Shown in pieces: positions 1 through 10,300 of a stretch of 64,000 nucleotides of DNA. Made by a program: the position numbers and the translations under genes. The stretch lies in contig NZ_CP115175.1 of NCBI RefSeq assembly GCF_027912415.1, positions 496,001 to 560,000 on the forward strand. The letters run 5' to 3'. Positions within the stretch are counted from its first letter, which is position 1. Every line of letters begins with the position of its first letter. The DNA is from Homoserinibacter sp. YIM 151385 (GTDB lineage Bacteria; Actinomycetota; Actinomycetes; Actinomycetales; Microbacteriaceae). The notes beneath the pieces were generated by a model. That model searched no databases, was not told where the DNA came from, and worked only from the letters and a program-made list of their open reading frames with translations.

Positions 1-280
1 AGTGGCCCGCGATGCCCGCGAGGCCGGCCCGCCTCGCCTCGGCCGCATCCCCGAGCAGCGCGCGGAGGGTCGCGAGGCCGGCGGCGACGATGAGCGGCTG
101 CGCGATGGCGGTGTCGCGGATCGTGTCGGCGTCCGACGTCGTGCCGTGGGCCGCGAGGTCGAGGCCGGCGGCCTCCGACAGCTCGCCGAGGTGGTCCGCG
201 AAGGCGGGGTCCTCGAGCCAGGGGGTCAGGAATCCGGGGGTCTGCGAGCCCTGTCCGGGCGCGACGATGACGACGCTCAC
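1..280 (-). CDS. fabD: Malonyl-CoA:ACP transacylase, N-terminal part (runs off the window)
   Basis: This is the first 93 codons of FabD, which loads malonyl groups onto acyl carrier protein for fatty acid synthesis. It starts at a GTG (278-280) and begins V-S-V-V-I-V-A-P-G-Q-G-S-Q, the GQGSQ motif that opens all FabD proteins (residues 9-13). The window cuts just after residue 93 (His) of what should be the GHS nucleophile motif. A FasR/PucR-type regulator normally sits directly upstream of fabD in actinobacteria. Here a chitinase gene (386-1582) lies between them. fabH, acpP and fabF are expected beyond the window edge (known for the family, not seen here). Confidence 0.9.
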   Translation of the reverse strand, partial: MSVVIVAPGQGSQTPGFLTPWLEDPAFADHLGELSEAAGLDLAAHGTTSDADTIRDTAIAQPLIVAAGLATLRALLGDAAEARRAGLAGIAGH

Positions 281-385
281 GACACCAGTCTGCCAACACG
301 GAGGCCGGGCGGCGCAACCGGGACCACGAAGATCCGGCCGGGACATTGGCGGAAGTCCACAACGGCGCCGCCCCGCGCGCCCGCG

Positions 386-1582
386 TCAGCAGTCGCCGAG
401 GCGCTCCCAGACGTCGGCGCCGCCCGGCGTCTCGCCCTGCGTCCACCACCTGGCGCGCCACAGCGCCCCGTCGTGGCTCGCCTCGCTGCCGCCCGTGTAG
501 ACGGCGCCGGAGCTCCAGGCGCTCGTGCCCTCGCATCCCGCGGGGTCGGGGTCCTCGGTGGGGTCGGGATCGGGAGATCCGCCCTCGCCGAGGGTCTGGA
601 GGCGCGCCCCGACCGTCTCGGCGAAGTCGTACCCGTTCGTCGCGTCCCAGTTGACCGACCACGTCATGGCGCCGCGGATGGCGGGGTAGGTGCTCGCGGG
701 CGTGTAGCTGCCGCATCTCACGCCCGCCGCGAGGCAGTCGAGCGCGTCGCCGACGACCTCGGGGTCGACGTAGCCGCTTCCGGCGGCGCGGCTGGTGGCC
801 GGGAGCCCGAGCCCGACCTGATCGGGCCGGAGGTGGCCGTCGAGCAGGATGTCGGCGAGCGCGGTCTGGAAGTCGACCGTGCCCGCGGAGTACGCCTTGC
901 CGTCCCGCCCGAGCATGCTGCCCGAGTTGTAGTACTGGGTGTTCACGACCGTGATGATGTCGCTCACCTCGTCGATGAGCTGCAGGTAGCTGCCGCCGGG
1001 CTGCACGTAGATCGTCTCGGGGGCCATCGTGAGCACGAGGTCGTCGCCCGCCGCCGCGCTGATCTGGCGCAGGGCGCTGGTCATGTACTGCAGGTTCGGC
1101 GCGTTCTCGAGATCGATGTCGACGCCGTCGAAGCCGTACTCGTCCATGAGCGCGAGCGTCGAGCTCGCGAAGGCGTCGGCCGCGGACTGGTCGGGGAGAG
1201 TGATGGAGCCCTTCTCGCCGCCGACGGAGATGACCACCCGACGGCCCTCAGCCTGCAGCCGTGCGACATCGGCGGTGAAGTCCGCCTCGTCGTAGTCGAG
1301 CTGCGCCGAGACGTCGGGGTCGAGGGCGAAGTCGATCGCGCCGGGTGTCGAGGGCACGGACTCGGCGAAGGCGACGGCGACGATGCCGTAGGCGTCGGGG
1401 ATGTCGGCGAGGCGGAGGACCTCGGCGCCGTTGTCGAAGTTCTGCCAGAAGCCGGTGATCGTGTGCTCGCGCACCTCGGCGGCGGCCGGGGATCCCGGCG
1501 ACGCCAGGACGACGGCGCCGGTCGCGAGCGCGAGCGCCGCGAGCACGCCGAGCGCGCCTCGTGAGCGGGTGTGGTGGGACAT
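386..1582 (-). CDS. Secreted GH18 chitinase with C-terminal chitin-binding domain
   Basis: This 398-residue exported chitinase is predicted to hydrolyse beta-1,4-GlcNAc polymers outside the cell. Residues 1-35 form a signal peptide (Arg-containing n-region, Leu/Ala-rich core, AAA before cleavage). The GH18 barrel follows, with S-V-G-G at 119-122 and the catalytic D-G-V-D-I-D-L-E at 152-159, E159 being the proton donor. T-M-A-P-E and Q-Y-Y-N substrate-site motifs come later. An Asp/Pro/Glu linker leads to a roughly 45-residue CBM5/12-like module rich in Trp (AWSSG...WWTQGETPG...W). The ATG is preceded by GGAAGG. The gene sits between the fatty acid regulator and fabD, which are normally adjacent, so it looks like an accessory insertion. 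An operator-like palindrome next to its -10 box suggests its own control. Confidence 0.93.
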   Translation of the reverse strand: MSHHTRSRGALGVLAALALATGAVVLASPGSPAAAEVREHTITGFWQNFDNGAEVLRLADIPDAYGIVAVAFAESVPSTPGAIDFALDPDVSAQLDYDEADFTADVARLQAEGRRVVISVGGEKGSITLPDQSAADAFASSTLALMDEYGFDGVDIDLENAPNLQYMTSALRQISAAAGDDLVLTMAPETIYVQPGGSYLQLIDEVSDIITVVNTQYYNSGSMLGRDGKAYSAGTVDFQTALADILLDGHLRPDQVGLGLPATSRAAGSGYVDPEVVGDALDCLAAGVRCGSYTPASTYPAIRGAMTWSVNWDATNGYDFAETVGARLQTLGEGGSPDPDPTEDPDPAGCEGTSAWSSGAVYTGGSEASHDGALWRARWWTQGETPGGADVWERLGDC

Positions 1583-1632
1583 GGTGCACCTTCCGATTCT
1601 GTAAGGAGTCCGTACATCTTCGGGTTGGTGCG

Positions 1633-1658
1633 AGGATACGCCGGAATCGTTTCCGGCG
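1633..1658 (-). promoter_or_regulatory. Chitinase promoter with LacI-like palindromic operator
   Basis: On the minus strand an 8-bp inverted repeat CGCCGGAA-ACGA-TTCCGGCG (1658-1639) abuts a -10-like TATCCT (1638-1633). Transcription would start near 1626, about 43 nt before the chitinase ATG. The core GGAAACGATTCC is centred on CG, the style of LacI-family operators. A repressor bound here would lie between -35 and -10. No regulator gene for it is visible nearby. Confidence 0.45.
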
Positions 1659-1693
1659 ATAGTGCGCGGATGCGGGAACGCGCCCGCTCGGAC

Positions 1694-2872
1694 TCAGCGG
1701 CCGGACGGCGGCGCGGTGTCCGCGATCGAGCCCACGATGAGCGCGGCCTGCAGGATCAGGGCCTCCCGCGCGCCCGTCGCATCCCAGCCGATCACCTCGC
1801 TGATGCGCTTCAGGCGGTAGCGCACGGTGTTCGGGTGCACGAACAGCTCGCGCGCCGTGGCCTCGAGCGAGCGGCCGTTGTCGAGGTAGCACCACAGCGT
1901 CGTGAGGAGCTCCTTCGAGTGCGCCTGCAAGGGCGAGTAGATGCGGGTGATGAGCGTCGCGCGCGCGAGCGGGTCCCCGGCGAGGGCGCGCTCCGGGAGG
2001 AGGTCGTCGGCGAGCGTCGGCCGCGGGGCGTTGCGCCACGCCCGCGCCACGGCGAATCCCGCGAGTGCGCCGCGGGCGCTCTTCGCCGCATCCACGAGCG
2101 AGGGGACCTCATGGCCCAGCACCAGATGACCGGGCCCGAAGCCGGGCTCGAGCTGCTGCGCGATCGCGAGGAAGCTGTGCGGCTCGCGCGCCTCCTCGTC
2201 CTCGGGCGGATCCACCCGGCCCACCACGAGCACGAGCCGGCTGCCCTGCACGCCGATGAGGACATCCGCATCCAGGTGGCGCGCCGTCCGGCGCAGCTGA
2301 TCGACGTCGAGCATGCGCGGCGCCGTGCCGACGAGCACGCTCACCGAGCCGTGGCCGTTCCAGCCGAGCGCCGCGATCCGGCTCGGGAGCTCGCTGTCGT
2401 ACTCTCCTGTGAGGATCGAGTCGACGACGAGCGCCTCCAGCCGCGCGTCCCAGAGGCCGCGTGCCTCCGCGGCGCGCGCGTACACGTCCGCCGCCGCGAA
2501 GGCGATCTCGCGCGAGTAGAGCAGGATGGCCTCGCGCAGGGTCTCGTCCTGGCCGACGCGCTGCTCGACGACCTCCACCGTGACGCGGATCAGCTGCAGG
2601 GTCTGCTGCAGGCTGACCGAGCGGAGCAGCTCGCGCGGCGCCGCCCCGAAGACGTCCGCCGCGATCCACGGCGTCGCCTTCGGGTCGTCGAACCAGGAGA
2701 TGAAGGAGGTAATGCCGGCCTGGGCGACCAGCCCGACGGCGCTGCGGCGGCCCGGGGGCATGTCCCGGTACCACGGCAGCGTGTCGTCGAGCCGCTTGAG
2801 CGTCGCCGTCGCGAGCTCTCCGGAGAGGTTCCGGAGCCGCGCGAGGGTCTGCTCCTTGGAGCGCGCAGGCAC
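1694..2872 (-). CDS. fasR: PucR-type transcriptional regulator of fatty acid synthesis (FasR-like)
   Basis: This 392-residue regulator has an N-terminal ligand/GGDEF-like region and a C-terminal PucR helix-turn-helix (about residues 325-372). The helix-turn-helix reads LLTTLWCYLDNGRS followed by ATARELFVHPNTVRYRLKRI. In Streptomyces the equivalent protein FasR, encoded just upstream of fabD, activates the fabD-fabH-acpP-fabF operon, and the position here supports the same role. It starts with GTG 6 nt after the aceE stop, so the two are probably co-transcribed. A chitinase gene separates it from fabD. The symbol follows the Streptomyces usage; the unrelated TetR-type FasR of Corynebacterium is not meant. 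Confidence 0.85.
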   Translation of the reverse strand: MPARSKEQTLARLRNLSGELATATLKRLDDTLPWYRDMPPGRRSAVGLVAQAGITSFISWFDDPKATPWIAADVFGAAPRELLRSVSLQQTLQLIRVTVEVVEQRVGQDETLREAILLYSREIAFAAADVYARAAEARGLWDARLEALVVDSILTGEYDSELPSRIAALGWNGHGSVSVLVGTAPRMLDVDQLRRTARHLDADVLIGVQGSRLVLVVGRVDPPEDEEAREPHSFLAIAQQLEPGFGPGHLVLGHEVPSLVDAAKSARGALAGFAVARAWRNAPRPTLADDLLPERALAGDPLARATLITRIYSPLQAHSKELLTTLWCYLDNGRSLEATARELFVHPNTVRYRLKRISEVIGWDATGAREALILQAALIVGSIADTAPPSGR

Positions 2873-2878
2873 GTCGGG

Positions 2879-5605
2879 CTAGCTCTCGCCGCCCGCCGTG
2901 CCGGTCGTGCCGGCCGTCACGTCGTGCAGGCGGTACTTCTCGATCGCCTGGGCCACGAGGCCGGCGTCGATCTGGCCGCGACGCGCGAGCGACTGCAGCG
3001 TCCGCACCACGATCGACGGGCCGTCGATCGTGAAGTAGCGGCGCGCCGCCGCGCGCGTGTCGCTGAAGCCGAAGCCGTCGGCGCCGAGCGTGGCGTAGTC
3101 GCCCGGCACGAACGGCCGGATCTGGTCGGGCAGCGCGTGCATGTAGTCGCTGACCGCGACGACGGGTCCCTCGGAGGCGGCGAGCTTCTGCGTGACGTAC
3201 GGCACGCGCGGCACGGCCGTCGGGTTGAGGAGGTTGTGCTCGTCGGCGGCGAGGCCGTCGCGGCGCAGCTCCGTCCACGAGGTGACGCTCCAGACATCCG
3301 CCGAGATGTTCCAGTCGCTCGCGAGGAGCTCCTGCGCCTCGAGCGCCCACGGCACCGCGACGCCCGAGGCGAGCAGCTGCGCCTTCTGGCCCGGGTGCTC
3401 GGAGCGCTTCAGCTGGTAGATCCCGCGGAGGACGCCGTCGACATCCAGGTCCTCGGGCTCGGCCGGCTGCACGATCGGCTCGTTGTACACCGTGAGGTAG
3501 TACATGACGTTCGGGTCGGGGTGGCTGCCGCCGTACATGCGCTCCAGGCCGTCGCGCATGATGTGGCCGATCTCGTAGCCGTAGGCCGGGTCGTAGGACA
3601 CGACCGCCGGGTTCGTCGCCGCGATCACGTGCGAGTGGCCGTCGGCGTGCTGGAGGCCCTCGCCCGTGAGCGTCGTGCGGCCGGCCGTCGCGCCGATGAT
3701 GAAGCCGCGCGCCATCTGGTCTCCCGCCGCCCACATGGCGTCGCCCGTGCGCTGGAAGCCGAACATCGAGTAGAAGACGTAGACCGGGATGAGCGGCTCG
3801 CCGTTCGTCGCGTAGCTCGTGCCCGCCGCGGTGAAGGCCGCGAAGGCCCCCGCCTCGTTGATGCCGACGTGGACGATCTGACCCTGCGGGCTCTCCTTGT
3901 AGGCGAGGAGCAGCTCGCGGTCGACCGAGGTGTAGTGCTGGCCGTTCGGGTTGTAGATCTTCGCCGTCGGGAAGTAGGCGTCCATGCCGAAGGTGCGCGC
4001 CTCGTCGGGGATGATCGGCACGATCCGCTGGCCGAGCCCGGGGGCGCGGAGCAGATCCTTGAGCAGGCGCGCGAACGCCATCGTCGTCGCGATCTCCTGC
4101 TTGCCGGAGCCCTTCTTGACGATCTCGTAGGACTTCGCCTCGGGGAGCTCGAACTGCGTGTACTTCGTCCGGCGCTCGGGGACGTAGCCGCCGAGCTCGT
4201 AGCGCCGCTCCTGCAGGTACTGGATCGCCGGGTCCTCGGGACCGGGGTGGTAGTAGGGCGGCTGGTACGGGTCCGCCTCGAGCTGCGCGTCCGTGATCGG
4301 GATGCGCATCTCGTCGCGGAACTGCTTGAGGTTGTCGAGCGTGAGCTTCTTCATCTGGTGGGTCGCGTTGCGGCCCTCGAAGCTGGGGCCGAGACCGTAG
4401 CCCTTGACGGTCTTCGCGAGGATGACGGTCGGCTGGCCCGTGTGCTCGGTCGCCGCCTTGAACGCGGCGTAGACCTTGCGGTAGTCGTGGCCGCCGCGCT
4501 TGAGGTTCCAGATCTGCTCGTCGCTGAGGTCCTCGACGAGCTTGCGGGTGCGCTCGTCGCGGCCGAAGAAGTTCTCGCGGACGTACGCGCCGCTCTCGGC
4601 CTTGTATGTCTGGTAGTCGCCGTCGGGCGTCTGGTTCATGAGGTCCACGAGCGCGCCGTCGACGTCCCGCTCGAGGAGCGAGTCCCACTCACGGCCCCAG
4701 ACCACCTTGATGACGTTCCAGCCCGCGCCGCGGAAGAAGCTCTCGAGCTCCTGGATGATCTTGCCGTTGCCGCGGACCGGGCCGTCGAGGCGCTGGAGGT
4801 TGCAGTTGATGACGAAGTTGAGGTTGTCGAGCTTCTCGTTCGCCGCCCACTGGAGGGCGCCGCGGCTCTCGACCTCGTCCATCTCGCCGTCGCCGAGGAA
4901 GGCCCACACCTGCTGCTCGCCGGCATCCCGGATCCCGCGATTCGCGAGGTACTTGTTGGACTGCGCCTGGTAGATCGCGTTGATCGGGCCCAGACCCATC
5001 GAGACGGTCGGGAACTCCCAGAACCCGGGCATGAGCCGCGGGTGCGGGTAGGAGCTGAGCGCGTGCGGCGCGCGGCTCTTCTCCTGGCGGAAGCCGTCGA
5101 GGTCGGCCTCGCCGAGGCGCCCCTCGAGGTAGGCGCGGGCGTACATGCCGGGGGAGGCGTGACCCTGGTAGAAGATCTGGTCGCCGCCCGAGGCGTGGTC
5201 CTTGCCGCGGAAGAACCAGTTGTGGCCGACCTCGTAGAGGGCGGCGGAGGAGGCATAGGTGGAGATGTGGCCGCCGACCGCGATGCCGGGGCGCTGCGCG
5301 CGGTGCACGGTGATCGCCGCGTTCCACCGGATCCAGGCGCGGTAGCGGCGCTCGAGGTCCTCATCGCCCGGGAAGGCGGGCTCGTTCTCGGAGGCGATCG
5401 TGTTGATGTAGTCCGTCGTCGGGACCATCGGGACGCCGAGCTGCAGCTCCTTCGAGCGCTTCAGCAGGCTGAGCATGATCTCGCGGCCGCGACCGCGGCC
5501 GTGCTGCTCGACGAGCGCGTCGAGCGATTCGCGCCACTCGGAGGTCTCCTCCGGATCCTGGTCGATGTGGTTCACCGAGTACGGATCCTGGTCGTGCACC
5601 GTCAC
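2879..5605 (-). CDS. aceE: Pyruvate dehydrogenase E1 component, homodimeric type
   Basis: AceE (908 residues) is the thiamine-diphosphate enzyme that decarboxylates pyruvate and acetylates the lipoyl group of E2. The TPP/Mg motif G-D-G-E-M-D-E starts at residue 238 and ends with N-C-N-L-Q at 267-271. The active-site region G-H-I-S-T-Y (112-117) and the [13 protein letters not shown] block are intact. Length fits the family (about 890-915). It starts at GTG with AGGAAGAGG upstream. A -10-like TAGAGT lies at 5705-5700 (minus), about 88 nt upstream. The partners E2 and E3 are encoded at 34.4-37.6 kb. Confidence 0.97.
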   Translation of the reverse strand: MTVHDQDPYSVNHIDQDPEETSEWRESLDALVEQHGRGRGREIMLSLLKRSKELQLGVPMVPTTDYINTIASENEPAFPGDEDLERRYRAWIRWNAAITVHRAQRPGIAVGGHISTYASSAALYEVGHNWFFRGKDHASGGDQIFYQGHASPGMYARAYLEGRLGEADLDGFRQEKSRAPHALSSYPHPRLMPGFWEFPTVSMGLGPINAIYQAQSNKYLANRGIRDAGEQQVWAFLGDGEMDEVESRGALQWAANEKLDNLNFVINCNLQRLDGPVRGNGKIIQELESFFRGAGWNVIKVVWGREWDSLLERDVDGALVDLMNQTPDGDYQTYKAESGAYVRENFFGRDERTRKLVEDLSDEQIWNLKRGGHDYRKVYAAFKAATEHTGQPTVILAKTVKGYGLGPSFEGRNATHQMKKLTLDNLKQFRDEMRIPITDAQLEADPYQPPYYHPGPEDPAIQYLQERRYELGGYVPERRTKYTQFELPEAKSYEIVKKGSGKQEIATTMAFARLLKDLLRAPGLGQRIVPIIPDEARTFGMDAYFPTAKIYNPNGQHYTSVDRELLLAYKESPQGQIVHVGINEAGAFAAFTAAGTSYATNGEPLIPVYVFYSMFGFQRTGDAMWAAGDQMARGFIIGATAGRTTLTGEGLQHADGHSHVIAATNPAVVSYDPAYGYEIGHIMRDGLERMYGGSHPDPNVMYYLTVYNEPIVQPAEPEDLDVDGVLRGIYQLKRSEHPGQKAQLLASGVAVPWALEAQELLASDWNISADVWSVTSWTELRRDGLAADEHNLLNPTAVPRVPYVTQKLAASEGPVVAVSDYMHALPDQIRPFVPGDYATLGADGFGFSDTRAAARRYFTIDGPSIVVRTLQSLARRGQIDAGLVAQAIEKYRLHDVTAGTTGTAGGES

Positions 5606-5824
5606 CCTTGACCTCTTCCTGTTCGAAAGTCAGATTCGGCGCGTGCGCGCCCCGGTGCATCGTGGTGGAGTCGCGGGGGGTGTGGCGCACGCCGCTCCCA
5701 CTCTAGTTCTCACGCGGGCGCGCACGGCACATGGCGGAGCGCCACCGGCAGAACGCCGCCTCCAGGCGTATCATCGCTCGCTGTGCCGCCGGGAACGCCG
5801 GAGGCGGAAGGAACGCACAGGACC
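5606..5824. other. Divergent intergenic region aceE / peroxiredoxin
   Basis: This 219-bp region between divergent genes holds two plausible -10 boxes. One is TAGAGT on the minus strand (5705-5700) for aceE. The other is TATCAT on the plus strand (5769-5774) for the peroxiredoxin, giving a leader of about 44 nt. No clear -35, operator or hairpin was recognised. Confidence 0.35.
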
Positions 5825-6301
5825 ATGGCGCTGGAGAACGACACCCAGGCACCCGACTTCGACCTCCCCAACCAGTACGGGGAGCACGTCCGGCTCAGCG
5901 ACTTCCGGGGGAAGCGCCCCGTCGCGCTCGTGTTCTTCCCGCTGGCGTTCTCGAGCAACTGCACGGGCGAGCTGTGCGCACTCCGCGACAACCTCGCGCT
6001 CTTCAAGCAGCACGGGGTCGAGCTCCTGGGCATCTCGGTCGACTCGAAGGCCTCGCTCCGCTCCTGGGCCGAGCAGGAGGGCTACGACTTCACGCTTCTG
6101 GCCGACTTCTGGCCGCACGGGCAGGTCGCCAAGGAGTACGGCGTCTTCCTCGAGCACAAGGGCTTCGCGAACCGCGCGACCTTCGTGATCGACGCGCACG
6201 GCATCATCCGCGCCTCCTTCATCACGGCGCCCGGCGAGCCGCGCTCGATCGCCGACTACCGCGCGGCGCTCGACGAGGTGCTGCCGGCTCCCGTCGCCTG
6301 A
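5825..6301 (+). CDS. Peroxiredoxin, AhpE/BCP type
   Basis: This 158-residue thiol peroxidase reduces hydrogen peroxide and organic hydroperoxides. The fold motif F-F-P-L-A-F-S-S-N-C-T-G-E-L-C places the peroxidatic cysteine at C46, with a second cysteine at C51. The P-L-A-F context is AhpE-like, while the C-x4-C spacing is that of two-cysteine BCP proteins, so C51 could act as resolving cysteine (inference). The ATG at 5825 is chosen because the protein then begins MALENDTQAPDF as in the family and has a GGAAGG sequence upstream; an ATG-less extension to 5783 is less likely. The stop is 39 nt before a tRNA gene. Confidence 0.92.
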   Translation: MALENDTQAPDFDLPNQYGEHVRLSDFRGKRPVALVFFPLAFSSNCTGELCALRDNLALFKQHGVELLGISVDSKASLRSWAEQEGYDFTLLADFWPHGQVAKEYGVFLEHKGFANRATFVIDAHGIIRASFITAPGEPRSIADYRAALDEVLPAPVA

Positions 6302-6340
6302 GCCCGGGCCCGATACGATCGGACCGCGCCGACGCGCGAC

Positions 6341-6413
6341 GGGCTCTTAGCTCAGCTGGTAGAGCGCCTCGTTTACACCGAGGATGCCGGGGGTTCGAGT
6401 CCCTCAGGGCCCA
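6341..6413 (+). tRNA. tRNA-Val (anticodon UAC)
   Basis: The cloverleaf is complete over 73 nt. The acceptor stem GGGCTCT pairs with AGGGCCC (one U-G pair). The D arm contains TAGCTCAGCTGGTAGAGC. The anticodon stem CCTCG/CGAGG holds the loop TTTACAC, so the anticodon is UAC (codon GUA). The T arm carries GTTCGAGT. The 3' CCA is not encoded. A small C/G-rich inverted repeat (CTCCCCG-ccg-CGGGGAG, 6422-6438) follows and could end the transcript. Confidence 0.96.
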
Positions 6414-6455
6414 CTCGACGCCTCCCCGCCGCGGGGAGCGAGGCGAGGAGGAGCC

Positions 6456-7358
6456 GTGCAGCGTGCCGGCATGCTCGCGCTCGCGGCGGCCGCCGTGCTT
6501 TGGGGGACGACGGGGACCGCCGCGAGCTTCCTGCCGGACGGCGTGAGCCCGCTCGCGACGGGTGCGGCGACGATGGGGCTCGGGGGCCTCCTGCTCGCGG
6601 CGACCGCGCCGCGGCTCGTCCGGCACGTGCTGGCCTCGCGCCCCGCCCGCCGCTGGGTGCTCATCGGCGCGATCGGCGTCGTCGTGTATCCGCTCGCCTT
6701 CTACACCTCGATGGCAGAGGCGGGGGTCGCGATCGGCAACGTGGTGTCGCTGGGCTCGGGACCCGTCTTCGCGGCCGTCCTCGAGCGGGTGCTCGAGGGG
6801 CGCCGGCTCTCGGTGCGCTGGGCGCTCTCGACCGGGCTCGCGCTCGCCGGCGTCGCGCTGCTCGCCGTCTTCGGGCATGCGCACGTCGACGGCGCGCGTG
6901 CGGGCTCCGTGCCGCTCGGGGTCGGCCTCGGCCTGGTGGCGGGCGCCTCCTACGCCCTCTACACGTACGCGTCCTCGCGCGCGATCGCCGTCGGCCTGCC
7001 GAGCCGCGGTGTGATGGGCGCGATGTTCGGCTCGGGTGCGCTGGTGCTGCTGCCCGTGCTGCTGGCGCTCGGCGCGCCGCTCCTCGGGTCGGTGCAGAGC
7101 GTCGGGATCACCGCCTACCTCGTCCTCGGCCCGATGGCGGCCGCGTACGTCCTGTTCGGCATCGGGCTGCGCACCGTGCGCAGCAGCACGGCGACGACCG
7201 TGACGCTGCTCGAGCCGGTCGTCGCGACGCTGCTCGCCGTCCTCGTGGTGGGGGAGCGGCTGACGGCGCCCGGCTGGGTCGGCATGGCGCTCGTCCTCGC
7301 GGGGCTCCTCGTCCTCGCCTCGGCACGTCGCGCCGGGAAACTCCCGGCATCCTCATAG
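6456..7358 (+). CDS. EamA/DMT-family permease
   Basis: This is a roughly 300-residue inner-membrane protein with ten hydrophobic helices arranged as two EamA repeats. The first repeat starts LALAAAAVLWGTTGT. The second has the G-A-S-Y-A-L-Y-T-Y region and ends L-L-E-P-V-V-A-T-L-L-A-V-L-V-V-G-E-R-L, the standard DMT signature. Such carriers export metabolites, amino acids or drugs; the substrate cannot be deduced. GTG 6456 is chosen because AGGAGG lies about 4 nt upstream; ATG 6471 is the alternative. Its TAG stop (7356-7358) is also the first half of the -10 box of the next gene. Confidence 0.85.
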   Translation: MQRAGMLALAAAAVLWGTTGTAASFLPDGVSPLATGAATMGLGGLLLAATAPRLVRHVLASRPARRWVLIGAIGVVVYPLAFYTSMAEAGVAIGNVVSLGSGPVFAAVLERVLEGRRLSVRWALSTGLALAGVALLAVFGHAHVDGARAGSVPLGVGLGLVAGASYALYTYASSRAIAVGLPSRGVMGAMFGSGALVLLPVLLALGAPLLGSVQSVGITAYLVLGPMAAAYVLFGIGLRTVRSSTATTVTLLEPVVATLLAVLVVGERLTAPGWVGMALVLAGLLVLASARRAGKLPASS

Positions 7359-7361
7359 ACT
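7356..7361 (+). promoter_or_regulatory. -10 box, leaderless promoter of the NCS1 fusion gene
   Basis: TAGACT lies 6 nt before the GTG start at 7368, so transcription should begin at the start codon. The TAG is at the same time the stop codon of the upstream EamA gene. Confidence 0.6.
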
Positions 7362-7367
7362 CGCGCC

Positions 7368-10300
7368 GTGAGCGACGACGATCGGGATGCCGGCATGCCC
7401 GCCGGGCAGGCGGTGCCGTCGGGCGACGACGGAGGCTACCTCGACGACGACGCGCTCGCGGACGCCATCGCCGCGTCCTACCTGCCGTCCGGCCTCATCC
7501 CGGTGATCACACCCGAGGTCGCGGCCGCCTACGCGCGCGGCGAGGACTTCGCCGCTGCGGTCGGCTCTCCGGCCGCCCCCGATGTCGTGCCGGCGACGGC
7601 TCCCGTCGACGAGCCCGCCCAGCCCGAGGTGGCGTCCGAGACGCCCGACCCCGCACCGGCATCCGACGGGCGCTCGGGTGTCTCGTGGCCGAGCTGGGCG
7701 AGCGAGCCGGCCGTCGCAGCGGGGGAGGCGAGCGAGGCGGCGTCGGCCGCGGACCCGCCCGAGGAGGCGACCGCGCCCCCGGCATCCCCGCTCGCGGCGT
7801 TCTGGGATCTCGACGCCGCGGAGGCGGCTCCGAGCACCTGGGCCGTCCCGCCCGCGCCGCCCGTCGAGGCGGCGGCGGTGCCGATCTCGACGGAGCGCGA
7901 GGCGGCGCCGGCCGAGCCGGCTCCGGACCTCGGCGAGGCGGCGCAGAGGCCCCTCGACGATGCGGAGCAGCCCGTCCCGCGCGTCGACGACGCCTCGCAC
8001 GCCTCGGCGCCCGACGGCAGCGGGCAGGTCGCGGGGGAGCCGTGGTTCCGCAGCACCCCGGCGGAGGCGTCCGAGGCCGTGACCCCGGAGGCCGTCGCGC
8101 CGGAGGCCGTGGCTCCCGAGGCCGCCGCCCCCGAGACCCCGCCGCTCCAGGTCGAGCCGCGTCTCGGGCTGCCGCCCGAGCTCGCGTTCGCGCCGCCCCC
8201 CGATCCGTCGATGGCGGCCGGCGGCGCCGATGCCCCGCCCCCGCCCGGCTTCGAGACCGAGGCGGTCTCCGAGGCGCCGGACGCCGCGTCGACGCCGCCG
8301 CATCCCGCGCTCGCCGACAGCACGCCCGAGGCCGCGCCGGGGACGCCGTCTGCGACGGAGCCGGTCGGCGGCAGCCCGCTGGCCCAGCCGGCCCTCGTGA
8401 TCGAGCCGGTCGAGATCACGGCGCCCGTCGCGCAGCCGACGGACGAGGAGCTCCGCGAGGCGCTCGCCTCCGCGCCGTTCACCATCCGGCAGGACGTCAC
8501 CTCCGCCGACGCGGCGACCGCGGCATCAGCACCGCCGCCGCCGCTCGTCGAGCCCGGTCCCTACGGCACGCCGGCGGCGCCGCCCGTCGAGGCCGCGCCC
8601 TGGAGCGGTGCACCGCCGCCTCCGCCGCCCCTCGTCGAGCCCGAGGAGCCGGCGCTGCCGCAGAGCGCCCCCGCCGGCGCGACGATCTCCGGCGACGAGA
8701 TCCTCGACGAGCCGCGCCCCCTGGCGCCGACGACCGGATCATTCGACTTCTCGGCCCTGCTCGCGCAGGCCGAGCCCCCGTCGGCGGCTGCCGCCGCCGC
8801 AGAGCCCGCGGCAGCTCCGCCGAGTGCCGCCGCCGTCTCGTCCTCGGCTGCCGCGCTCGCGGACCCGCGCGAGCTGCCCGCGCCCGTCGGCCCCGCGGCC
8901 CCCGACATGCCCCCGCCGTCGGCGACGGCGTCCCGCCTGGCCGAGATGCCGCCTCCCGTCCCCACCTCGGATGCGGGACCGGGCGCCGACGCCGACATCG
9001 CCTCGCGCGCCACCGACTCGGACTACCGCGACGAGGACGACGACAGCGTCGACCCCTCCGATCGCGCGGCCGTGCCGGTCGACGGCGTCGCGGCCGCCGC
9101 CGCGGCCGCGGCCGCCCCGCCGCCGACGGCGCCGATGGAGCCGCCCCTCCTCCCGGTCCCCGTCGCGACGACGCCCACGGGAGAGCACCGCTCGCCCCTG
9201 GTGGAGCCCTCGAATCCGCCGGCGCACCGCGTCGAGTCGACGGGAGTCCAGCCGACCGCACTCGAGCAGCGCGCCGGCCGATCCGTGCGGATGCTCTGGA
9301 TCTGGTTCGCGGCGAACGCCTCCGTCGTGAGCCTCGCGCTCGGTGCGGTCGTGCTCGGCCTCGGGCTCAGCATCAGCCAGGCGATCATCGCGATCCTCGC
9401 GGGCGTCGCCCTCTCGACGATCCCGCTCATCCTCAGCACCGTCGCGGGCCGCGCGACCGGGCAGCCGACCCTCGTCGTGTCGCGCGCGAGCTTCGGCATC
9501 GTCGGCAACGCCGTCCCCGCCCTCGTCGCCGTGCTCGCCCGCGCCTTCTGGGGCGGTGCGCTCCTCTGGCTCGCGGCCTCCTCGGTGCCCGAGGTGCTCG
9601 AGACGGCCGGGCTCGTCTCGACGACCGAGGCCGTGCTGTGGGGCTATGCCGCGCTCGGCGGCGCCGCGCTCGTCGTGATCCTCGTCGCCGTCATGGGCTT
9701 CGGCCTCCTCTCGAAGGTGCAGCTCGTGCTCAGCGTGCTGAGCCTCGTGCTCGTCGCCGGGATCATCGCCCTGACCGCCGGCCGCATCGACCTCGCCGCA
9801 GCGGTCCGCACGCCCTACGGGGACTGGACCCTGGTGCTCGGCGGCGCGGTCCTCGTCTTCAGCGTGCTCGGCATCGCCTGGGCGCACACGGGGGGCGACG
9901 TGGCCCGGTACCAGCGGCCCGCCACCGGCTCGGGCGGCACCTCGGCCTTCACCGGTCTCGGCGTCGCGATCCCCTCGCTCGCGCTGATCGTCTGGGGCGC
10001 CCTCCTCGCCGCCTCCGACGCGCAGCTGGCCGCGGGACTCGCGAGCGCGCCGCTGACGGCACTCGCCGGACTGCTGCCCTCCTGGTACCCCGTCCCGCTC
10101 CTCGCGGCCGCGATCCTCGGCCTCCTCGCCGCCGCCATCCTCTCCGTGTACTCGGGCGGCTTCGCGCTCCAGGCGCTCGGACTCGGCGCCCACCGGGCCG
10201 TGACGACGGCGATCGCGGGTCTGCTCGCGGCCGCGGTCGCCGGGGCCCTCCTCCTCCTGCAGCTCGACGCGGTCCTCATCGTGCGGGATGCGGCGACGAC

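Noticed and set aside
1571-5611. A 1346-codon open frame on the plus strand antisense to aceE and the regulator
   Set aside because: It is the mirror of minus-strand codons with GC-rich third positions (Arg/Ala/Asp/Val-rich, no domains). Many similar antisense frames exist here and all are ignored.
6422-6438. Strong terminator after tRNA-Val
   Set aside because: Seven-bp stem with a 3-nt loop and no T-run; kept only as a remark.
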